A stretch of DNA of 64,000 bases from Thermococcaceae archaeon (GCA_030156945.1 JASGLT010000007.1:23373-87372), one strand, 5' to 3'; positions 1-9,906 are shown, counted from the stretch's first letter. Translations and numbers: made by a program. The notes: a model not told the origin generated them from the sequence alone.

Positions 1-62
1 AACTCGTATCCAGAAACGCCCGGAGCTTCAACAACTTTCTTCAGCAGCTCTATGTCAACCAT
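1..62 (-). CDS. M42 family (TET-type) aminopeptidase, N-terminal fragment
   Basis: Only the first 20 or so codons lie in the window, reading leftward off its edge. The start ATG is at 62-60, preceded by a GGAGG-type ribosome-binding site (reverse complement of the cctcctt run near 71-77). The visible peptide begins with MVD and contains EAPGVSGYE. This resembles the N-terminus of pyrococcal deblocking, tetrahedral M42 metallo-aminopeptidases, which trim peptides downstream of the proteasome in the cytoplasm. The identification rests on this short match to a family I recognise. The metal-binding residues lie outside the window. Confidence 0.6.
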   Translation of the reverse strand, partial: MVDIELLKKVVEAPGVSGYE

Positions 63-132
63 TCCAATCGCCTCCTTTTAGATACACGTCTTAATGCTCT
101 AACACCAGTAGTTATTTAAAGTTTGCGAAACT

Positions 133-1719
133 TCAGCCCAATAACACCTGTAGATATGCCTCCTCCCCCGGTTCAAGGCGCTCTATCTCCCACACTACCC
201 TTGAATCCTCTATTTTTGCGCTTCCCTTGGTGCTCCTGACTTCCAGGGCCGTAATCGGCTTCTCAAGCCTGAAGTTTTCGAGGGGCCTCAACCTCGGGGC
301 CTTCACCTTTATGAAATGGTGCCTTCCGAGGCTCTCCTCCTGAATCTTGGGCATGAAAAATGCCGGATATAGCGTTGCTCCAAAAACTCCCAATCCCAAA
401 AGTATTATGGCCAGAAGTGTTCTTGACCCCTCCTCCACGGGGGGCTGGACTGGAGTAGTGCTGGTTGGCGAGTGAGTGGTGGTCGTGCTCTGCGTGTGAG
501 TTGGTGTTGGTGTGGGGGTCTCAGGAGGTGTGACGGTGAACTCCATTTCCGTGCCAAGGAAATTCTCGCTCTCGGCCGATATAAAGAGGGTCCCGTATCC
601 CACGGATTTTAGGTCAACAACCGCTATCCCGCTGGAATTCGTGAGGGCGTATGCTGTGCCACGTGGGCCTGAGACTGAGAGGGTTATCCCTTCAACCGGC
701 TGATTGTTGGCCCTAACACGAACTATGAGCTTATCCCCCTTCTGGGCAACGTCGAGGGTAAGCTGGCTGACTGCTACGCTCTCGCTAACTATCCTTCCAT
801 CAAGGTCGAGAACCACGTTGTAGATCCCGGGAGTCTTTGCGGAGTACGTTACCGTTCCTCCCTCCGAGGTCAGAAACTCGACGCCGTTTATGTAAACCTT
901 GATTCCTTCAACACCCCTGCCATCTGGCCCGTAAACAAAAACATTTATGAATCCGTTCTTGAAATCCACCGTGTAGCTTAAGTTTCTCCTGTACACCTCG
1001 AAGGAGGCGGAAGTTTCCCGATAAACTCTGTTCAGATATGCCCAGAACAAGATGGTGTAATTGCCCACTTCTGGCTTTTTGAGGAGCAGCTCCTTCTTCC
1101 ACATCCCCCCCGGCCTAACAAAATCCACGAGGGTTACGTTCTCCAAGGGAGTCCCGTTGTAAAACAAGATGTACCCTATCCTACCGCTTATAAGGGTGTT
1201 TGACTTGGAGGTTATTTTAAGTACAACCCCCACGTCGCTTCCGTAAACGTATTTTTTGTCCGCACTTACTTCGAGCTTAAAGTCTATTACCGGCTTCACT
1301 ATGACCACGATGGGAACCTCGGAGTAAAAATCGCCCGCCTTCGCAACAAGCCTCAGAGTGTAGTTCCCGGGAGATGGATTGAGAACGGTAACGGTTATTG
1401 TACCCTCAACGCTTTCCCCGGGAGCAAGCACCTTCCTTATGGCGGTTATCCCGTACTGAAAAGCGTCAGAAGGGCCCGTGACATACACCACGATGTTTTC
1501 AAGGGAAGAGCTTCCCACGTTAGTTATGTTGTATTGAATCGCTATCACGTCGCCCGGTTCAACGTAGAAAGTATCTTTCAGCGGCTGGATGGTTAGGAGA
1601 ACTTCAGAATTCGAGGATGTGCCGTTTGCAGGCTGTAAAGATGGGTTCTCCGATCGCACAGGAGACAACAAAACGCTCACCAGGAGCAGTAGTAGTACTA
1701 AAAGGCCCTTACGCTTCAT
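133..1719 (-). CDS. Secreted, membrane-anchored beta-sandwich protein of unknown function
   Basis: A 528-residue protein with a clear signal peptide (MKR followed by a Leu/Val-rich core, residues 1-24). The extracellular part has several Ig-like or CARDB/NEW3-like beta-sandwich modules. A Thr/Pro/Ser-rich linker follows at about 395-425 (TPTPTPTHTQSTTTTHS), then one transmembrane helix (about 433-455) and a 65-residue C-terminal tail. Such linkers are typically O-glycosylated stalks in archaeal surface proteins. The tail resembles another short beta-sandwich rather than a simple anchor. The start overlaps the 3' end of hjc by 11 bp, so the two are probably co-transcribed. No enzymatic motif is visible. 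The surface location is inferred from signal peptide, linker and helix. Confidence 0.7.
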   Translation of the reverse strand: MKRKGLLVLLLLLVSVLLSPVRSENPSLQPANGTSSNSEVLLTIQPLKDTFYVEPGDVIAIQYNITNVGSSSLENIVVYVTGPSDAFQYGITAIRKVLAPGESVEGTITVTVLNPSPGNYTLRLVAKAGDFYSEVPIVVIVKPVIDFKLEVSADKKYVYGSDVGVVLKITSKSNTLISGRIGYILFYNGTPLENVTLVDFVRPGGMWKKELLLKKPEVGNYTILFWAYLNRVYRETSASFEVYRRNLSYTVDFKNGFINVFVYGPDGRGVEGIKVYINGVEFLTSEGGTVTYSAKTPGIYNVVLDLDGRIVSESVAVSQLTLDVAQKGDKLIVRVRANNQPVEGITLSVSGPRGTAYALTNSSGIAVVDLKSVGYGTLFISAESENFLGTEMEFTVTPPETPTPTPTHTQSTTTTHSPTSTTPVQPPVEEGSRTLLAIILLGLGVFGATLYPAFFMPKIQEESLGRHHFIKVKAPRLRPLENFRLEKPITALEVRSTKGSAKIEDSRVVWEIERLEPGEEAYLQVLLG

Positions 1720-2110
1720 GATCGATCACCTCTTCGAGGGACTTCTGCCTTCCCGTGATTTCATCAAACGTCAGATACTTTGAGTTTTGAATGCTTATCT
1801 TATAGTTTTTACTCCCCTTCTTCAGATCTTCGGGTCTGAAAAAGTACCAGCCCCTGTTAACGAACTTCACGGCTATTAGGGGGACGCCTCCAAAGCGCTC
1901 TGCAAATGATAGGAGCTTCCTGTAGTCCTCTTCCCGGATGTAGATTGCCTCGCTATGGGTGCTCTTAACCTCTATGCAGAGGTACCTCCTCCCGTTACCA
2001 GCTATTATGTCCACCTTCTTGCTCCCGGCTGAGCGCACAACGGCGAATCCCGCCTCTTCCAGCATCTTTATGAGCTCCCTCTCAGCACTCGCACCCCTTC
2101 GATACCTCAT
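1709..2110 (-). CDS. hjc: Holliday junction resolvase Hjc
   Basis: A 133-residue archaeal Holliday junction endonuclease of the PD-(D/E)xK type. The N-terminus (RRGASAERELIKMLEEAGF) matches the family signature. VRSAGSKKVDIIAG carries the catalytic Asp, and YLCIEVKST supplies the E-x-K pair. The enzyme cuts four-way DNA junctions symmetrically during recombination and replication-fork repair and acts as a dimer. The length is close to other archaeal Hjc proteins, with a slightly longer, less conserved C-terminus (about 95-133). It is first in a two-gene unit with the secreted protein downstream. Confidence 0.92.
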   Translation of the reverse strand: MRYRRGASAERELIKMLEEAGFAVVRSAGSKKVDIIAGNGRRYLCIEVKSTHSEAIYIREEDYRKLLSFAERFGGVPLIAVKFVNRGWYFFRPEDLKKGSKNYKISIQNSKYLTFDEITGRQKSLEEVIDHEA

Positions 2111-2140
2111 GGTTTTCCCCTCTGAATCTTTTCCGGTTAG

Positions 2141-2150
2141 GTTTATAAGT
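2141..2150. promoter_or_regulatory. TATA-like element between hjc and the carbonic-anhydrase-like gene, possibly shared
   Basis: GTTTATAAGT lies 30-40 bp from both divergent start codons (2110 and 2181). Read rightward it is TTTATAAG and read leftward TTATAAAC, both acceptable archaeal TATA boxes at a fitting distance. No other TATA-like element is obvious in this 70-bp gap, so one near-palindromic box may serve both directions. This is inferred from sequence only. Confidence 0.45.
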
Positions 2151-2180
2151 CATCCCAAAGAGGAAAAAGTGGTGGTTAAG

Positions 2181-2705
2181 ATGGCGGTTTACGAACTCAA
2201 CGGAAAAAGACCAATAATCCACGAGACTGCTTTCATTGATGAGAGTGCCTCGATAATAGGAGACGTTGTGCTTGAGGAGAAGACGAGCGTCTGGCCTTCG
2301 GCGGTTCTCAGGGGTGATGTGGAGCAGATTTACGTTGGCTGCTGCTCCAACATCCAGGACAACGTCAGCATACACACTTCCCACGGTCAGCCCACGAAAA
2401 TAGGAAAGTACGTCACGATAGGCCACAACGCCGTTGTGCACGGGGCCGAGATAGGGGACTACACCATAATCGGGATGGGTGCCATAATCCTCGACGGTGC
2501 GAAGATCGGAAAGCACGTCATCATAGGAGCGGGGGCACTAGTACCGCCGGGCAAGGAAATTCCGGACTACAGCCTCGTCGTTGGAGTTCCAGGAAAGGTT
2601 GTCAGGCAGCTCAGCGAAGAGGAAATAGAGTGGACGAGGAAGAACGCCGAGATTTATATGAAGCTCGCCGAGATGCACCTAAAGAGCAGAAAGCCCGTTA
2701 AGTGA
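2181..2705 (+). CDS. Gamma-carbonic-anhydrase-like left-handed beta-helix protein
   Basis: A 174-residue hexapeptide-repeat protein. Imperfect [LIV]-G-x4 repeats run from about residue 20 to 145 and should form a left-handed beta helix that trimerises. Three histidines fit the zinc site of gamma-carbonic anhydrases: one in IHTSHG and two in IGHNAVVHGA. A C-terminal helix (about 145-170) closes the fold. Homologues have been annotated as ferripyochelin-binding protein or carbonic anhydrase; activity in Thermococcales is uncertain. The start is ATG 2181 with GGTGG just upstream. The frame stays open further upstream, but that part reads through the promoter and antisense to hjc. uppS follows after 6 bp. 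Confidence 0.82.
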   Translation: MAVYELNGKRPIIHETAFIDESASIIGDVVLEEKTSVWPSAVLRGDVEQIYVGCCSNIQDNVSIHTSHGQPTKIGKYVTIGHNAVVHGAEIGDYTIIGMGAIILDGAKIGKHVIIGAGALVPPGKEIPDYSLVVGVPGKVVRQLSEEEIEWTRKNAEIYMKLAEMHLKSRKPVK

Positions 2706-2711
2706 TGTTCA

Positions 2712-3506
2712 ATGATAGCCCGTCTCATCTCCCATGTTCCCTCAATTTTATTTGAGCCCGTGTACAGGTTCTATGAGGACTACCTCCTCGAAAAGGTTAA
2801 AGGCGGGAAAATACCAAGACACGTGGCCATAATTATGGACGGCAACAGAAGGTGGGCCAGAAAGCTTGAAAAGCCCCCCTGGTACGGCCACCTCTTCGGC
2901 TCCCGAAAGCTTGAGGAAATCCTGGAGTGGTGCAGGGAGCTGGGGATAAGAACGCTTACTGTTTACGCATTTTCCACCGAGAACTTCAATCGTTCTCCAG
3001 AGGAGGTAAAAGCACTCATGAACCTGTTTGAGGAGAAGTTCAGGGAACTGGTGGAGGACGAGAGGGTGCACCGATACGGAATCAGGGTAAACGTCCTCGG
3101 AAGGAAGGAGCTCCTGCCCGAGAACGTCAGGAGAGCGGCTGAAGAGGCTGAAAAGGCAACGAAAAAGTACTCTAACTACAACCTCAACATAGCCCTTGCC
3201 TACGGAGGAAGGAGCGAGATAACCGACGCCGTCAGGGATATAGTTAGAGATGCCCTCGAGGGAAAGCTCAGCCCCGAGGAAATAGACGAGGACCTCATAA
3301 AGCGCTACCTCTACTATCCCAACATGCCAGATCCCGACATAGTCATAAGGACTGGGGGGGAAGTGAGAATAAGCAACTTCCTCCTCTACCAGATTGCCTA
3401 CAGCGAGCTCTTCTTCGTGGACGTATATTTCCCCGAGTTCAGGAAGATAGACTTCCTAAGGATAATAAGGGAGTACCAGAAGAGGGAACGTCGCTTTGGT
3501 AGGTAA
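2712..3506 (+). CDS. uppS: cis-Prenyltransferase (polyprenyl diphosphate synthase, UppS/DHDDS family)
   Basis: A 264-residue enzyme with the family hallmark HVAIIMDGNRRWARK near residues 38-52; Asp of MDGNRRW binds the diphosphate. The pattern continues with YGHLFGSRKLEEILEWC, LTVYAFSTENFNR and, near the C-terminus, VIRTGGEVRISNFLLYQ and AYSELFFVDVYFPEF. It condenses isopentenyl diphosphate in cis onto an allylic primer to make the long polyprenyl diphosphate used as the dolichol-type carrier in archaeal N-glycosylation. The gene starts 6 bp after the upstream stop, indicating an operon. Archaeal products are usually C55-C60, but chain length cannot be read from the sequence. Confidence 0.92.
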   Translation: MIARLISHVPSILFEPVYRFYEDYLLEKVKGGKIPRHVAIIMDGNRRWARKLEKPPWYGHLFGSRKLEEILEWCRELGIRTLTVYAFSTENFNRSPEEVKALMNLFEEKFRELVEDERVHRYGIRVNVLGRKELLPENVRRAAEEAEKATKKYSNYNLNIALAYGGRSEITDAVRDIVRDALEGKLSPEEIDEDLIKRYLYYPNMPDPDIVIRTGGEVRISNFLLYQIAYSELFFVDVYFPEFRKIDFLRIIREYQKRERRFGR

Positions 3507-3597
3507 ATGTAGCTTTTTTCGGCCTTTGAAACCCTTTTTAAACTTTTCCGCTAAAACTTATTAACCTTCCCTCCCATTTTCCCAGCGGGGTGTAGGA

Positions 3598-4284
3598 ATG
3601 CAGTATTCGGAGCTTCCACCGAGGATGAAGAAGGTGTATTCTCAGGTGAGATACCTGGACGACTACCACTGGGAAATCCAGGGGGAGAGAATACTTGGGA
3701 TCCACAAAAAAAGCAACATTAAGGTGGTCATAGACGTTGCAAACGACAGAGAGCACGCAGAGAAGCTTGCCGAGGAAAAGTCCGGGGATGGAATAAGGAT
3801 AATCGCAATACCCGATAAGGGCGTCTTCTTCATAAAGAACGGCGCGTTCATACTGACCTACCGCTACCTAAAGGCCACGCTGGTCGACGTCAACGACCAC
3901 ATAGTTTGGAGCGGCTTCAAAGTGATTCCCAGCGAAGAAGGACTCGTGCAGGAAGACTTCTACGAATACCTGGGAGCGGCCCTCATAAACCACATAAAGG
4001 AGAACATGCTAGCGGGCCAGGACTACGTCTTCTGGCAGTTTTATAAGTGTGAGAAGTGCGGAAAGTACGTCGATATAGAAAACCTCGAATCTCACCTGGC
4101 AGAACACGGCATAAAGCAACACGAAAGAGGGGAAGAAAGGTACGAAGTGTTCGAGATAAACTTCAGGGACGGCAAGGTCTACGACAAATACGGGGAGAAA
4201 GTTGAAGAAAAGAGCTTCAGCGACGAGGCCAAGGAGTTCATAAAAGAGGTTTTATCAGGGGGACAGTACGAAGGCGGGTCATGA
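3598..4284 (+). CDS. TBP-interacting protein (TIP26-like)
   Basis: A 228-residue protein matching the Thermococcales TBP-interacting protein family. The N-terminal region (about 1-140) has a nuclease-like fold in the characterised homologue but without an obvious active site. A C-terminal region contains [21 protein letters not shown] (about 152-172), which has the Cys/His spacing of a small zinc finger. T. kodakarensis TIP26 binds TBP and inhibits its binding to TATA DNA, so this is a probable transcription modulator. Its own promoter lies in the T-rich stretch before 3598. It appears monocistronic. The assignment is by recognition of the N-terminal sequence pattern. Confidence 0.75.
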   Translation: MQYSELPPRMKKVYSQVRYLDDYHWEIQGERILGIHKKSNIKVVIDVANDREHAEKLAEEKSGDGIRIIAIPDKGVFFIKNGAFILTYRYLKATLVDVNDHIVWSGFKVIPSEEGLVQEDFYEYLGAALINHIKENMLAGQDYVFWQFYKCEKCGKYVDIENLESHLAEHGIKQHERGEERYEVFEINFRDGKVYDKYGEKVEEKSFSDEAKEFIKEVLSGGQYEGGS

Positions 4285-4558
4285 GGAGAGGCATAAGCGC
4301 TTTCCCCTCGGCGGCCCGACGCTTCCTTGACCTTCCCCGGAAACCACTCCCAAATTGGCAGGCCCTTTCAACTTTTTGCATCCCTTGGTAGGGAATTGGG
4401 ATGCCTCCATCATTCAGCGATTACCCCATCATGGCCACTTCTAAAGCAGGGAGATAGGGCATGAAACGCTCCCTCTAAATCAAAACCGCTCGAAAAACTT
4501 TGTTTAAGAGATATGACACCTTTAAAGCCGGAAAAGGGAAAAAGACCAAGTTCAGTCC
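4285..4558. other. 274-bp intergenic region with a 7-bp hairpin; no gene identified
   Basis: This is the longest gene-free stretch in the window, between the stops of the TIP26-like gene and thrS. I see no convincing ORF with a ribosome-binding site on either strand. GCATCCC (4378-4384) and GGGATGC (4398-4404) form a perfect 7-bp inverted repeat with a 13-nt loop that itself holds a smaller GGGA. On the minus strand there are two ATGATGG blocks with a CTGA between them (about 4414-4436) but no second D box, so a C/D sRNA is not supported. It may hold convergent transcript ends or an unrecognised RNA. Confidence 0.35.
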
Positions 4559-6439
4559 TCATCCCCTGAACTTCGGCCTCCTGTTGAGGAGCAGCGGCAG
4601 AGGCCTCGGCCTGTAGGGGAATCCTTCAGTCTGCTGCTTGATTTCCTTGATGAGGTCTTCGAGCTGCATCTCGACCTGCTTTCCGTCGCTCCTCCTCCTG
4701 ACGGTAACTGTGTTCTGTTCCTTCTCGTTCCTTCCAACGACAATGATGTACGGAATCCACTCTTTTTCCGCCTTCCTGATCTTCTTGTTGAGCCTGTCGC
4801 CGGTATCGTCCACATCAACCCTTATCTTAGCACCCTCGAGCTTTCCAGCCACGTAGAGCGCATAATCCATTACCTCGTCGCTGACAGGGATAACGCGAAC
4901 CTGTATCGGGCTGAGCCAGAGCGGGTACATCGGCTTGATGCCCTTCTCCTGGAGCTTGGCCTGCTTCTCGAGGATAGCATACATGACTCTCTCGATTGCT
5001 CCGCTCGGCGAGCAGTGGAGTATGAGTGGGGTTCTTTCCTTACCCTCTTCGTCGTAGTAGGTTATGCCGAAGCGCTCCGCGTTTTCAACATCGATCTGGA
5101 CGGTGCTTAGAGCTGCAGCCTTGTCGAGGTTGTCAACGAAGTTGAACTCGAACTTGAGGATGAAGTAGAAGAACCTCTGGTCCCACATCTCGATGAGGAC
5201 GGGCTTTCCTATTATCTTCGCCAGCTCGACGATGAAGTCCTTGTTCTCCTCCCAGAAGTCGCGCGTGAACCTTATGGCAACCTCGTAGTCATCCGGCGTA
5301 AGTCCAACGCCCTTGAGGACCTCCATGCTGAGCTTGTACTGCTTCTTGAACTCGTCCATGGCCTGCTTGAGGTCTCTCGCTACCGTGTGCATATCCGGCA
5401 TCGTGAAGGCCCTGAGCCTTCTCAGGCCTGAAAGCTCACCGCTCTTCTCCCTTCTGAAGGAGTACCTCGTCAGCTCGTACATCCTGAGCGGGAGGTTGCG
5501 GTAGCTTATCGTGGCGTCCTTCTTTATGAGGAACTGGCCGAAGCAGGCCGCGAACCTGAGGAAGAACTTCTTGTCCCCGCTCTTGACGACGTACTGCCTG
5601 GCGGGGAAGCGGTTCAGGTACTTCTCAAGGGCCGGGTGCTCGAAGTCGTACATGATCGGCGTCTCGACCTCCATGGCACCGTACTCAATGACCTTCTCGG
5701 TGACGTACTGCTCGAGGAGGCCCTTAATGAGCCTGCCCTTTGGATAGTAGCGGAGGTTTCCGCCGTCGCTTCCAGGCTCGTAGTCCACGAGCTCCTGCTC
5801 GAGCATGAACTTGACGTGCGGCGGCTCCCTGTCAGCCACCCTGTTCTTGCTTATCTCGTAGTTCGCGAACTTCTTGAGGTTTTCATGCCCGGTGAAGTCG
5901 AACTTGTCGACCTCTATCAGCTCGCCCTCCGGCGTGAGGATGTACCAGTAGCTCTTCAGCTCCTCTTCCTTTTCGAGGGCGATGTTGCGCTCCTCCTTGC
6001 TGACGGCCTCTCCGCTCGGGACTATCGTCCTGCTGAGCTCTGCCAGCGGGTGCCCCTTGCAGCTGAGCTTGAAGGCCTTGTAGTAGCCGAAGGGGGCGCG
6101 CTTGACCTCGAAGCCTTCCTCTTTAAGTCTCTCTTCGATTCTCTGGAGAATTTTGAGGGCCACGTCTGGCTTTGCCAGCTCACTGCTGAGGTGTGCGAAG
6201 GGGTAGACGAAGATCTTATCTGCCTTAACCTGTGATGCGACGTCTTTGATCTCCTTAACAGCCTTTTCGACAACCTCATCGGGGTTGGTCTCGTCGACCT
6301 TTTCAACGCTCATGAAAACCGCGAGAACTTCCTCCAGCCTGCCCTTCTTCTGCTCCTCGCTTATAGGCTCTGGGTTCTTCAGGGCCTTGTCCTTGACCTC
6401 GTACTCGAGATAGTCCGAGTGTATCAGAAGCATTCTCAT
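4559..6439 (-). CDS. thrS: Threonyl-tRNA synthetase, archaeal type
   Basis: A 626-residue class II synthetase that charges tRNA-Thr in the cytoplasm. The N-terminal domain (about 1-145) is the archaeal editing domain related to D-aminoacyl-tRNA deacylase, not the bacterial TGS/N2 pair. The catalytic core (about 200-510) shows [26 protein letters not shown] (a zinc-ligand Cys), [21 protein letters not shown] (motif 2) and [16 protein letters not shown] (motif 3). The C-terminal anticodon-binding domain follows (about 520-610; [16 protein letters not shown]). The length is normal for archaeal ThrRS. It is monocistronic, with a divergent promoter shared with csl4. Confidence 0.95.
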   Translation of the reverse strand: MRMLLIHSDYLEYEVKDKALKNPEPISEEQKKGRLEEVLAVFMSVEKVDETNPDEVVEKAVKEIKDVASQVKADKIFVYPFAHLSSELAKPDVALKILQRIEERLKEEGFEVKRAPFGYYKAFKLSCKGHPLAELSRTIVPSGEAVSKEERNIALEKEEELKSYWYILTPEGELIEVDKFDFTGHENLKKFANYEISKNRVADREPPHVKFMLEQELVDYEPGSDGGNLRYYPKGRLIKGLLEQYVTEKVIEYGAMEVETPIMYDFEHPALEKYLNRFPARQYVVKSGDKKFFLRFAACFGQFLIKKDATISYRNLPLRMYELTRYSFRREKSGELSGLRRLRAFTMPDMHTVARDLKQAMDEFKKQYKLSMEVLKGVGLTPDDYEVAIRFTRDFWEENKDFIVELAKIIGKPVLIEMWDQRFFYFILKFEFNFVDNLDKAAALSTVQIDVENAERFGITYYDEEGKERTPLILHCSPSGAIERVMYAILEKQAKLQEKGIKPMYPLWLSPIQVRVIPVSDEVMDYALYVAGKLEGAKIRVDVDDTGDRLNKKIRKAEKEWIPYIIVVGRNEKEQNTVTVRRRSDGKQVEMQLEDLIKEIKQQTEGFPYRPRPLPLLLNRRPKFRG

Positions 6440-6557
6440 CCTTAATCACCCTTTTTCCTTCTGCTGAAACAACTAAAACCTTTTCCCCCATCCCTTTAAA
6501 ACTCCTTGGGCCAAAGGCTTAAAAAATGCCCCCGGGAAATTTGATAGAGGTGGGAGC

Positions 6558-7148
6558 ATGAATGAAAAGAAGTCTGCCAGAGAGGGAGACCTTGTACTTC
6601 CGGGCGATTACCTCGGAGTCATTGAAGAGTACATGCCTGGGAATGGGGTTAAGGAGGAAAACGGTGAACTCTATGCTGTAATAGCTGGCAGGGTACGAAT
6701 CGACCCGGAGAAGATGGAAATAAGTGTTGAACCCATAACCGATACCCCGCCCCTGCCAAAGGTCAACGACGTCGTAATTGGGAGGGTTATCGAGGTAAAG
6801 TCTCAGAGCGTCATAGTCCAGCTGATAAAGATAGAAGGACGTGAAAATGACCGGGAGATAGCAACCTCAAAGCTCGCGGGAATACACGTATCTCAGGTTA
6901 AGCCTGGGTACGTTGAGGACCTAAGTAAGGAGTTCAAAATAGGGGACATAATACGAGCCAGGGTCATATCCAACGAGAAGAGCCCCATACAGCTTTCCAC
7001 GAAAGGTCCTGATCTTGGTGTGATATACGCTCTCTGCACCCGCTGCAGAACGCCCCTCGTTAGAAGGGGCGACAGACTCGTCTGTCCACGTTGTGGAAAC
7101 GTTGAAACAAGAAAGCTCTCCTCCCTATACCGGAAGGTGACAGTCTGA
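6558..7148 (+). CDS. csl4: Exosome subunit Csl4
   Basis: A 196-residue RNA-binding subunit of the archaeal exosome cap. The N-terminal barrel (1-65; GDLVLPGDYLGVIEEYMPG) is followed by an S1 RNA-binding domain (about 70-150; VNDVVIGRVIEVKSQSVIVQL). A C-terminal zinc ribbon has two CxxC knuckles (CTRCRTPLVRRGDRLVCPRC, about 158-177). Csl4 recruits the helper DnaG to the Rrp41/42 phosphorolytic core in other archaea. The stop overlaps the next start as TGATG, so translation is coupled to the DUF2067 gene and then rpoL. Confidence 0.9.
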   Translation: MNEKKSAREGDLVLPGDYLGVIEEYMPGNGVKEENGELYAVIAGRVRIDPEKMEISVEPITDTPPLPKVNDVVIGRVIEVKSQSVIVQLIKIEGRENDREIATSKLAGIHVSQVKPGYVEDLSKEFKIGDIIRARVISNEKSPIQLSTKGPDLGVIYALCTRCRTPLVRRGDRLVCPRCGNVETRKLSSLYRKVTV

Positions 7149-7780
7149 TGGCAAGGGCCAAGAAGGTTATAACAATCCACGTCAGGGATGACAGGGAGAA
7201 GGAGGAGTTCATGAAGGAACTCCAGAGGGTCAGGGTTCCAGCGTTCATCTACGTCCACGGCAAGCTCGATTCGCTCAAGATAAACGTCCAGGGGACCAAG
7301 GATGAAATCAGGGAAGCAATCGGAATTATTCGGGGAATACATTCAAGGGTAAGGGCAAAACTCTACCCCGACAGACGCGGCCTTTACCACTACTCCATAG
7401 ACGACATCAACAGGGAGGCCGGAGCAAGTGTTTCCGTGCCGATACTCATTAAAACCCTGGAGCTCCTCGACGAAAGAGTCGAACTTCACAACGGCGAATT
7501 AGTCACATCTATCCCCTGGGATGATATCGTGAAAGTTACGCGAAAACTTGGGGAGTACCTGGCAGAGGTCTCACTACAAACTACCCGGCAGATCAGGGAG
7601 GTTGTGCTTCCCGTGGCGGTGGCGTATGAGCTCGACCCGGAGGAGGTCCTGGAGCTTCTGGTGAACCTCGGTGCCGCCGAGTGGAAGGAGGATAAGTTTA
7701 AATACGAACTTGTCAAGAACAAGGAGCAGGCTCTGGAAATGCTGCTCAAACATCTGAAGGGTGAGGAAGATGAAGATTGA
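7148..7780 (+). CDS. DUF2067 family protein
   Basis: A 210-residue archaeal protein that I place in DUF2067 by its overall pattern and its position between csl4 and rpoL. The first half ([19 protein letters not shown], then [19 protein letters not shown]) looks like two short alpha-beta units, possibly an RNA-binding fold. The second half is helical. No catalytic motif is visible. Its start forms TGATG with the csl4 stop and its end overlaps rpoL by 11 bp, so all three should be made from one mRNA. A role in RNA metabolism is only suggested by context. Confidence 0.65.
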   Translation: MARAKKVITIHVRDDREKEEFMKELQRVRVPAFIYVHGKLDSLKINVQGTKDEIREAIGIIRGIHSRVRAKLYPDRRGLYHYSIDDINREAGASVSVPILIKTLELLDERVELHNGELVTSIPWDDIVKVTRKLGEYLAEVSLQTTRQIREVVLPVAVAYELDPEEVLELLVNLGAAEWKEDKFKYELVKNKEQALEMLLKHLKGEEDED

Positions 7781-8057
7781 GATCATCAAGCGTGAGGAAA
7801 ACCTTCTTGAATTCTACCTCGAGGGTGAGGACCACACCTTCGCAAACCTGCTCAACGAAGTGCTTCACGAAAACAAACACGTGACCTTTGCAGGATACAC
7901 GATAGAACATCCAGTGCTCATGGCAAGAAAGCCGAAGTTCAGGGTGACCACAGACGGCAAAGTTACCCCCGAACAGGCCCTCGAGGAAGCCGCTCAGAAG
8001 ATATTCGACAGGGCCAGAGCAGTTCTTGAGGCATGGAAGGAAGCCATAGAAGGATGA
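7770..8057 (+). CDS. rpoL: DNA-directed RNA polymerase subunit L (Rpo11)
   Basis: A 95-residue archaeal counterpart of eukaryotic Rpb11 that pairs with subunit D to form the alpha-like assembly platform of RNA polymerase. The diagnostic stretch is [19 protein letters not shown] followed by [12 protein letters not shown] start it at ATG 7770, where GGTGA lies 5 nt upstream. An in-frame GTG at 7761 would add three residues but overlaps that SD. The gene overlaps the end of the DUF2067 gene by 11 bp. Confidence 0.92.
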   Translation: MKIEIIKREENLLEFYLEGEDHTFANLLNEVLHENKHVTFAGYTIEHPVLMARKPKFRVTTDGKVTPEQALEEAAQKIFDRARAVLEAWKEAIEG

Positions 8058-8126
8058 TTTTCTTTTACCTACCATTATTCGAAATTCTTTTAAGGGGCCT
8101 ATGAGATTATCTGGCGGTAGGGGTAA

Positions 8127-9509
8127 ATGGGGCAAGGTTCTGCAATCCGAAAAAATGTAACTCAGTTAAGGAAGGCTCTTTCACAGCGGGCCCTACAAAC
8201 CCTTGCACTCATTCTTCTCCTCGGCCTCGGAATCCGGCTCTACCTTGCCCCCTACTCAAGCGGAAGCGACATACCTCAGTTCTACGGCTTTGGTGGAACC
8301 ATGCTCAGGCACCCCCTAGACTTCTACGCCCACGCCTCTGGACATAACTGGAAAACTGAGGGTTGGCCCTATCCCTGGCCCTACGTTTACGGCCCCGTCC
8401 TGGCCTATCTGCTTGCATTCCTACGACTGATAGTCGGTGAAGGGGCGGTCAGGTCCTTCTGGGACCCAAAGGGTTACCACGTCTTCGTCTCAAGGCCATG
8501 GATCCTCGCAGTGAAATCGCTCTTCATCCTGGCCGACCTCGGCATAGCCGTTTTGCTCTACAAGATGCTCAAGAAAAAGTCGGGATGGGCAGCGGTGGTG
8601 GCTTCTGCATTCTACTTCCTAAACCCGATGGTCATTTACGTCTCCTCAATCTACGGCATGTTCGACGGCCTGGCGGTTCCGCCTTTCCTCCTGGGCATTC
8701 ACTTCATCGAGGAGGGAAGGAAAAACCCCGGATATGCTCTCATCGGATTCAGCCTCGCGGTGAAGCACACGCTTCTATTCCCCGCACTGGTGGTTCTATG
8801 TGACCCATTCCCACCCCAGAGAGGGGATCCTCAGGACCTGAGGCGGATCTTTGCATGCTTCCTCGCCGGCCTCCTCCTGCCCTTCGCCCCATTCCTCCTG
8901 AAGCCCGGTTCCCTCCTGGGGCTACAAGATCTCCTCCAGGGTATAAAGCCGGGCTACACCTACCCGATAACATATAACCTCAACGGCCTCGTTGCACTGC
9001 TGACCTTCATACACGACAAAACCGGAGCAAACACCCTGTTCTACATGAAGCACTGGATCTATTTCGCGCTTCCCGCCCTAATCGCGGTTTTCTTTGTCCA
9101 CAGCAGGCTCAGGAACCTCAGGATCTCCATTGCCCTTGCCTACGCGGCTTTCGTCCTGACTTACTGGAGGGTGAACACCCAGTACACACTCCCCCTCATA
9201 GCCTTCGTTGCCTTGGCGCTCCCGGAGCTGGACTGGCCGTCCAGAGCGGTCGCGTTCCTCACCACGATTCCACCCTCCCTCTGGCCGATAGCCTTCCCCA
9301 CGAGCTTCTGGTTCCACGTCCACATCGAACGGCCCAACTGGAAAATGGTAAAGTTAATAGACGGGCACACCCTCATGATTTTCGACGTCGGGCCGTTCAT
9401 AGTGCTCTCAATAGTCTTCACGATCCTCCTCCTAACCTGGCTGGTATGGATGCTATCCCTCGTCTTTGAACGCTGGAGGTGCCCCACTTGGAGGTTAGAC
9501 CGAAGTTAA
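8127..9509 (+). CDS. Polytopic membrane protein, GT-C-type glycosyltransferase candidate
   Basis: A 460-residue integral membrane protein with about 10-11 hydrophobic helices. After the first helix (about 24-41) a large outward loop carries [12 protein letters not shown], with an acidic residue where GT-C enzymes keep their catalytic Asp. Long aromatic-rich extracytoplasmic segments ([16 protein letters not shown]) are also typical. GT-C enzymes transfer sugars from polyprenyl-phosphate donors outside the membrane, for example in N-glycosylation or lipid glycosylation. Donor and acceptor cannot be predicted. The start has GGGGT upstream. The last 22 bp overlap the RNase III-like gene. Confidence 0.55.
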   Translation: MGQGSAIRKNVTQLRKALSQRALQTLALILLLGLGIRLYLAPYSSGSDIPQFYGFGGTMLRHPLDFYAHASGHNWKTEGWPYPWPYVYGPVLAYLLAFLRLIVGEGAVRSFWDPKGYHVFVSRPWILAVKSLFILADLGIAVLLYKMLKKKSGWAAVVASAFYFLNPMVIYVSSIYGMFDGLAVPPFLLGIHFIEEGRKNPGYALIGFSLAVKHTLLFPALVVLCDPFPPQRGDPQDLRRIFACFLAGLLLPFAPFLLKPGSLLGLQDLLQGIKPGYTYPITYNLNGLVALLTFIHDKTGANTLFYMKHWIYFALPALIAVFFVHSRLRNLRISIALAYAAFVLTYWRVNTQYTLPLIAFVALALPELDWPSRAVAFLTTIPPSLWPIAFPTSFWFHVHIERPNWKMVKLIDGHTLMIFDVGPFIVLSIVFTILLLTWLVWMLSLVFERWRCPTWRLDRS

Positions 9510-9901
9510 GCTATCCCCGGGACTTCACCGACAGAGGACTCGCCAAGCTCGGAGATTCTCTTGCCAACTTCTCGCTCTCGCTCGCGCTCAGCGAATACCT
9601 GGGGAAGCCCACAGGGGACAGGGTCCCCAACGCCTCCCTCGCCATTGCCCTTGAGCTGGCCGGCCTGAGGGATATAATCCCCCCAAGAACCGATAAACAC
9701 GGCAAAGGGGATGTTGCTGAAGCCTTTTTAGCCTACGCGTGGCTGGAGGGGGTTATAAGCACCGAAGAAATAGTCGGGATACTCAGATCAAACCTAACGG
9801 ATGACGTAACCCACTTCTCAAGGAAGAAAGAGGTTATAGGGAAGGCCTTCGGGGAGGTTTTTAAGGTCATAAAGGATAGAATGAAGGGTTTTGAAGACTA
9901 A
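9488..9901 (+). CDS. RNase III-fold family protein (archaeal)
   Basis: A 137-residue protein consisting essentially of an RNase III endonuclease domain without a dsRNA-binding domain. The signature is [20 protein letters not shown], where the Asp/Glu residues correspond to the RNase III metal site. Archaea generally lack classical RNase III, and this small family is best known from Thermococcales; its substrate is not evident here. Start choice: TTG 9488 has GGAGGTG exactly 6 nt upstream. An in-frame GTG at 9479 would lie inside that ribosome-binding site. Overlap with the upstream gene suggests coupling. Confidence 0.7.
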   Translation: MEVRPKLSYPRDFTDRGLAKLGDSLANFSLSLALSEYLGKPTGDRVPNASLAIALELAGLRDIIPPRTDKHGKGDVAEAFLAYAWLEGVISTEEIVGILRSNLTDDVTHFSRKKEVIGKAFGEVFKVIKDRMKGFED

Positions 9902-9906
9902 ACGCA

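Noticed and set aside
4410..4440. Box C/D-like motifs on the minus strand (two ATGATGG blocks with CTGA between)
   Set aside because: There is no final D box or terminal stem and the guide would be only about 8 nt, so a C/D sRNA is not supported.
5636..6235. 199-codon open frame opposite thrS
   Set aside because: Antisense shadow: Leu/Val/Glu-rich nonsense composition and no supporting signals.
8058..8126. Imperfect TTACCTACC / GGTAGGGGTAA repeat before the GT-C-like gene, possible SD masking
   Set aside because: The arms do not pair continuously and the SD position is not clearly within the stem.
9479..9487. GTG 9479 as the start of the RNase III-like gene
   Set aside because: It falls within GGAGGTG, which is better used as the SD for TTG 9488 six bases later.
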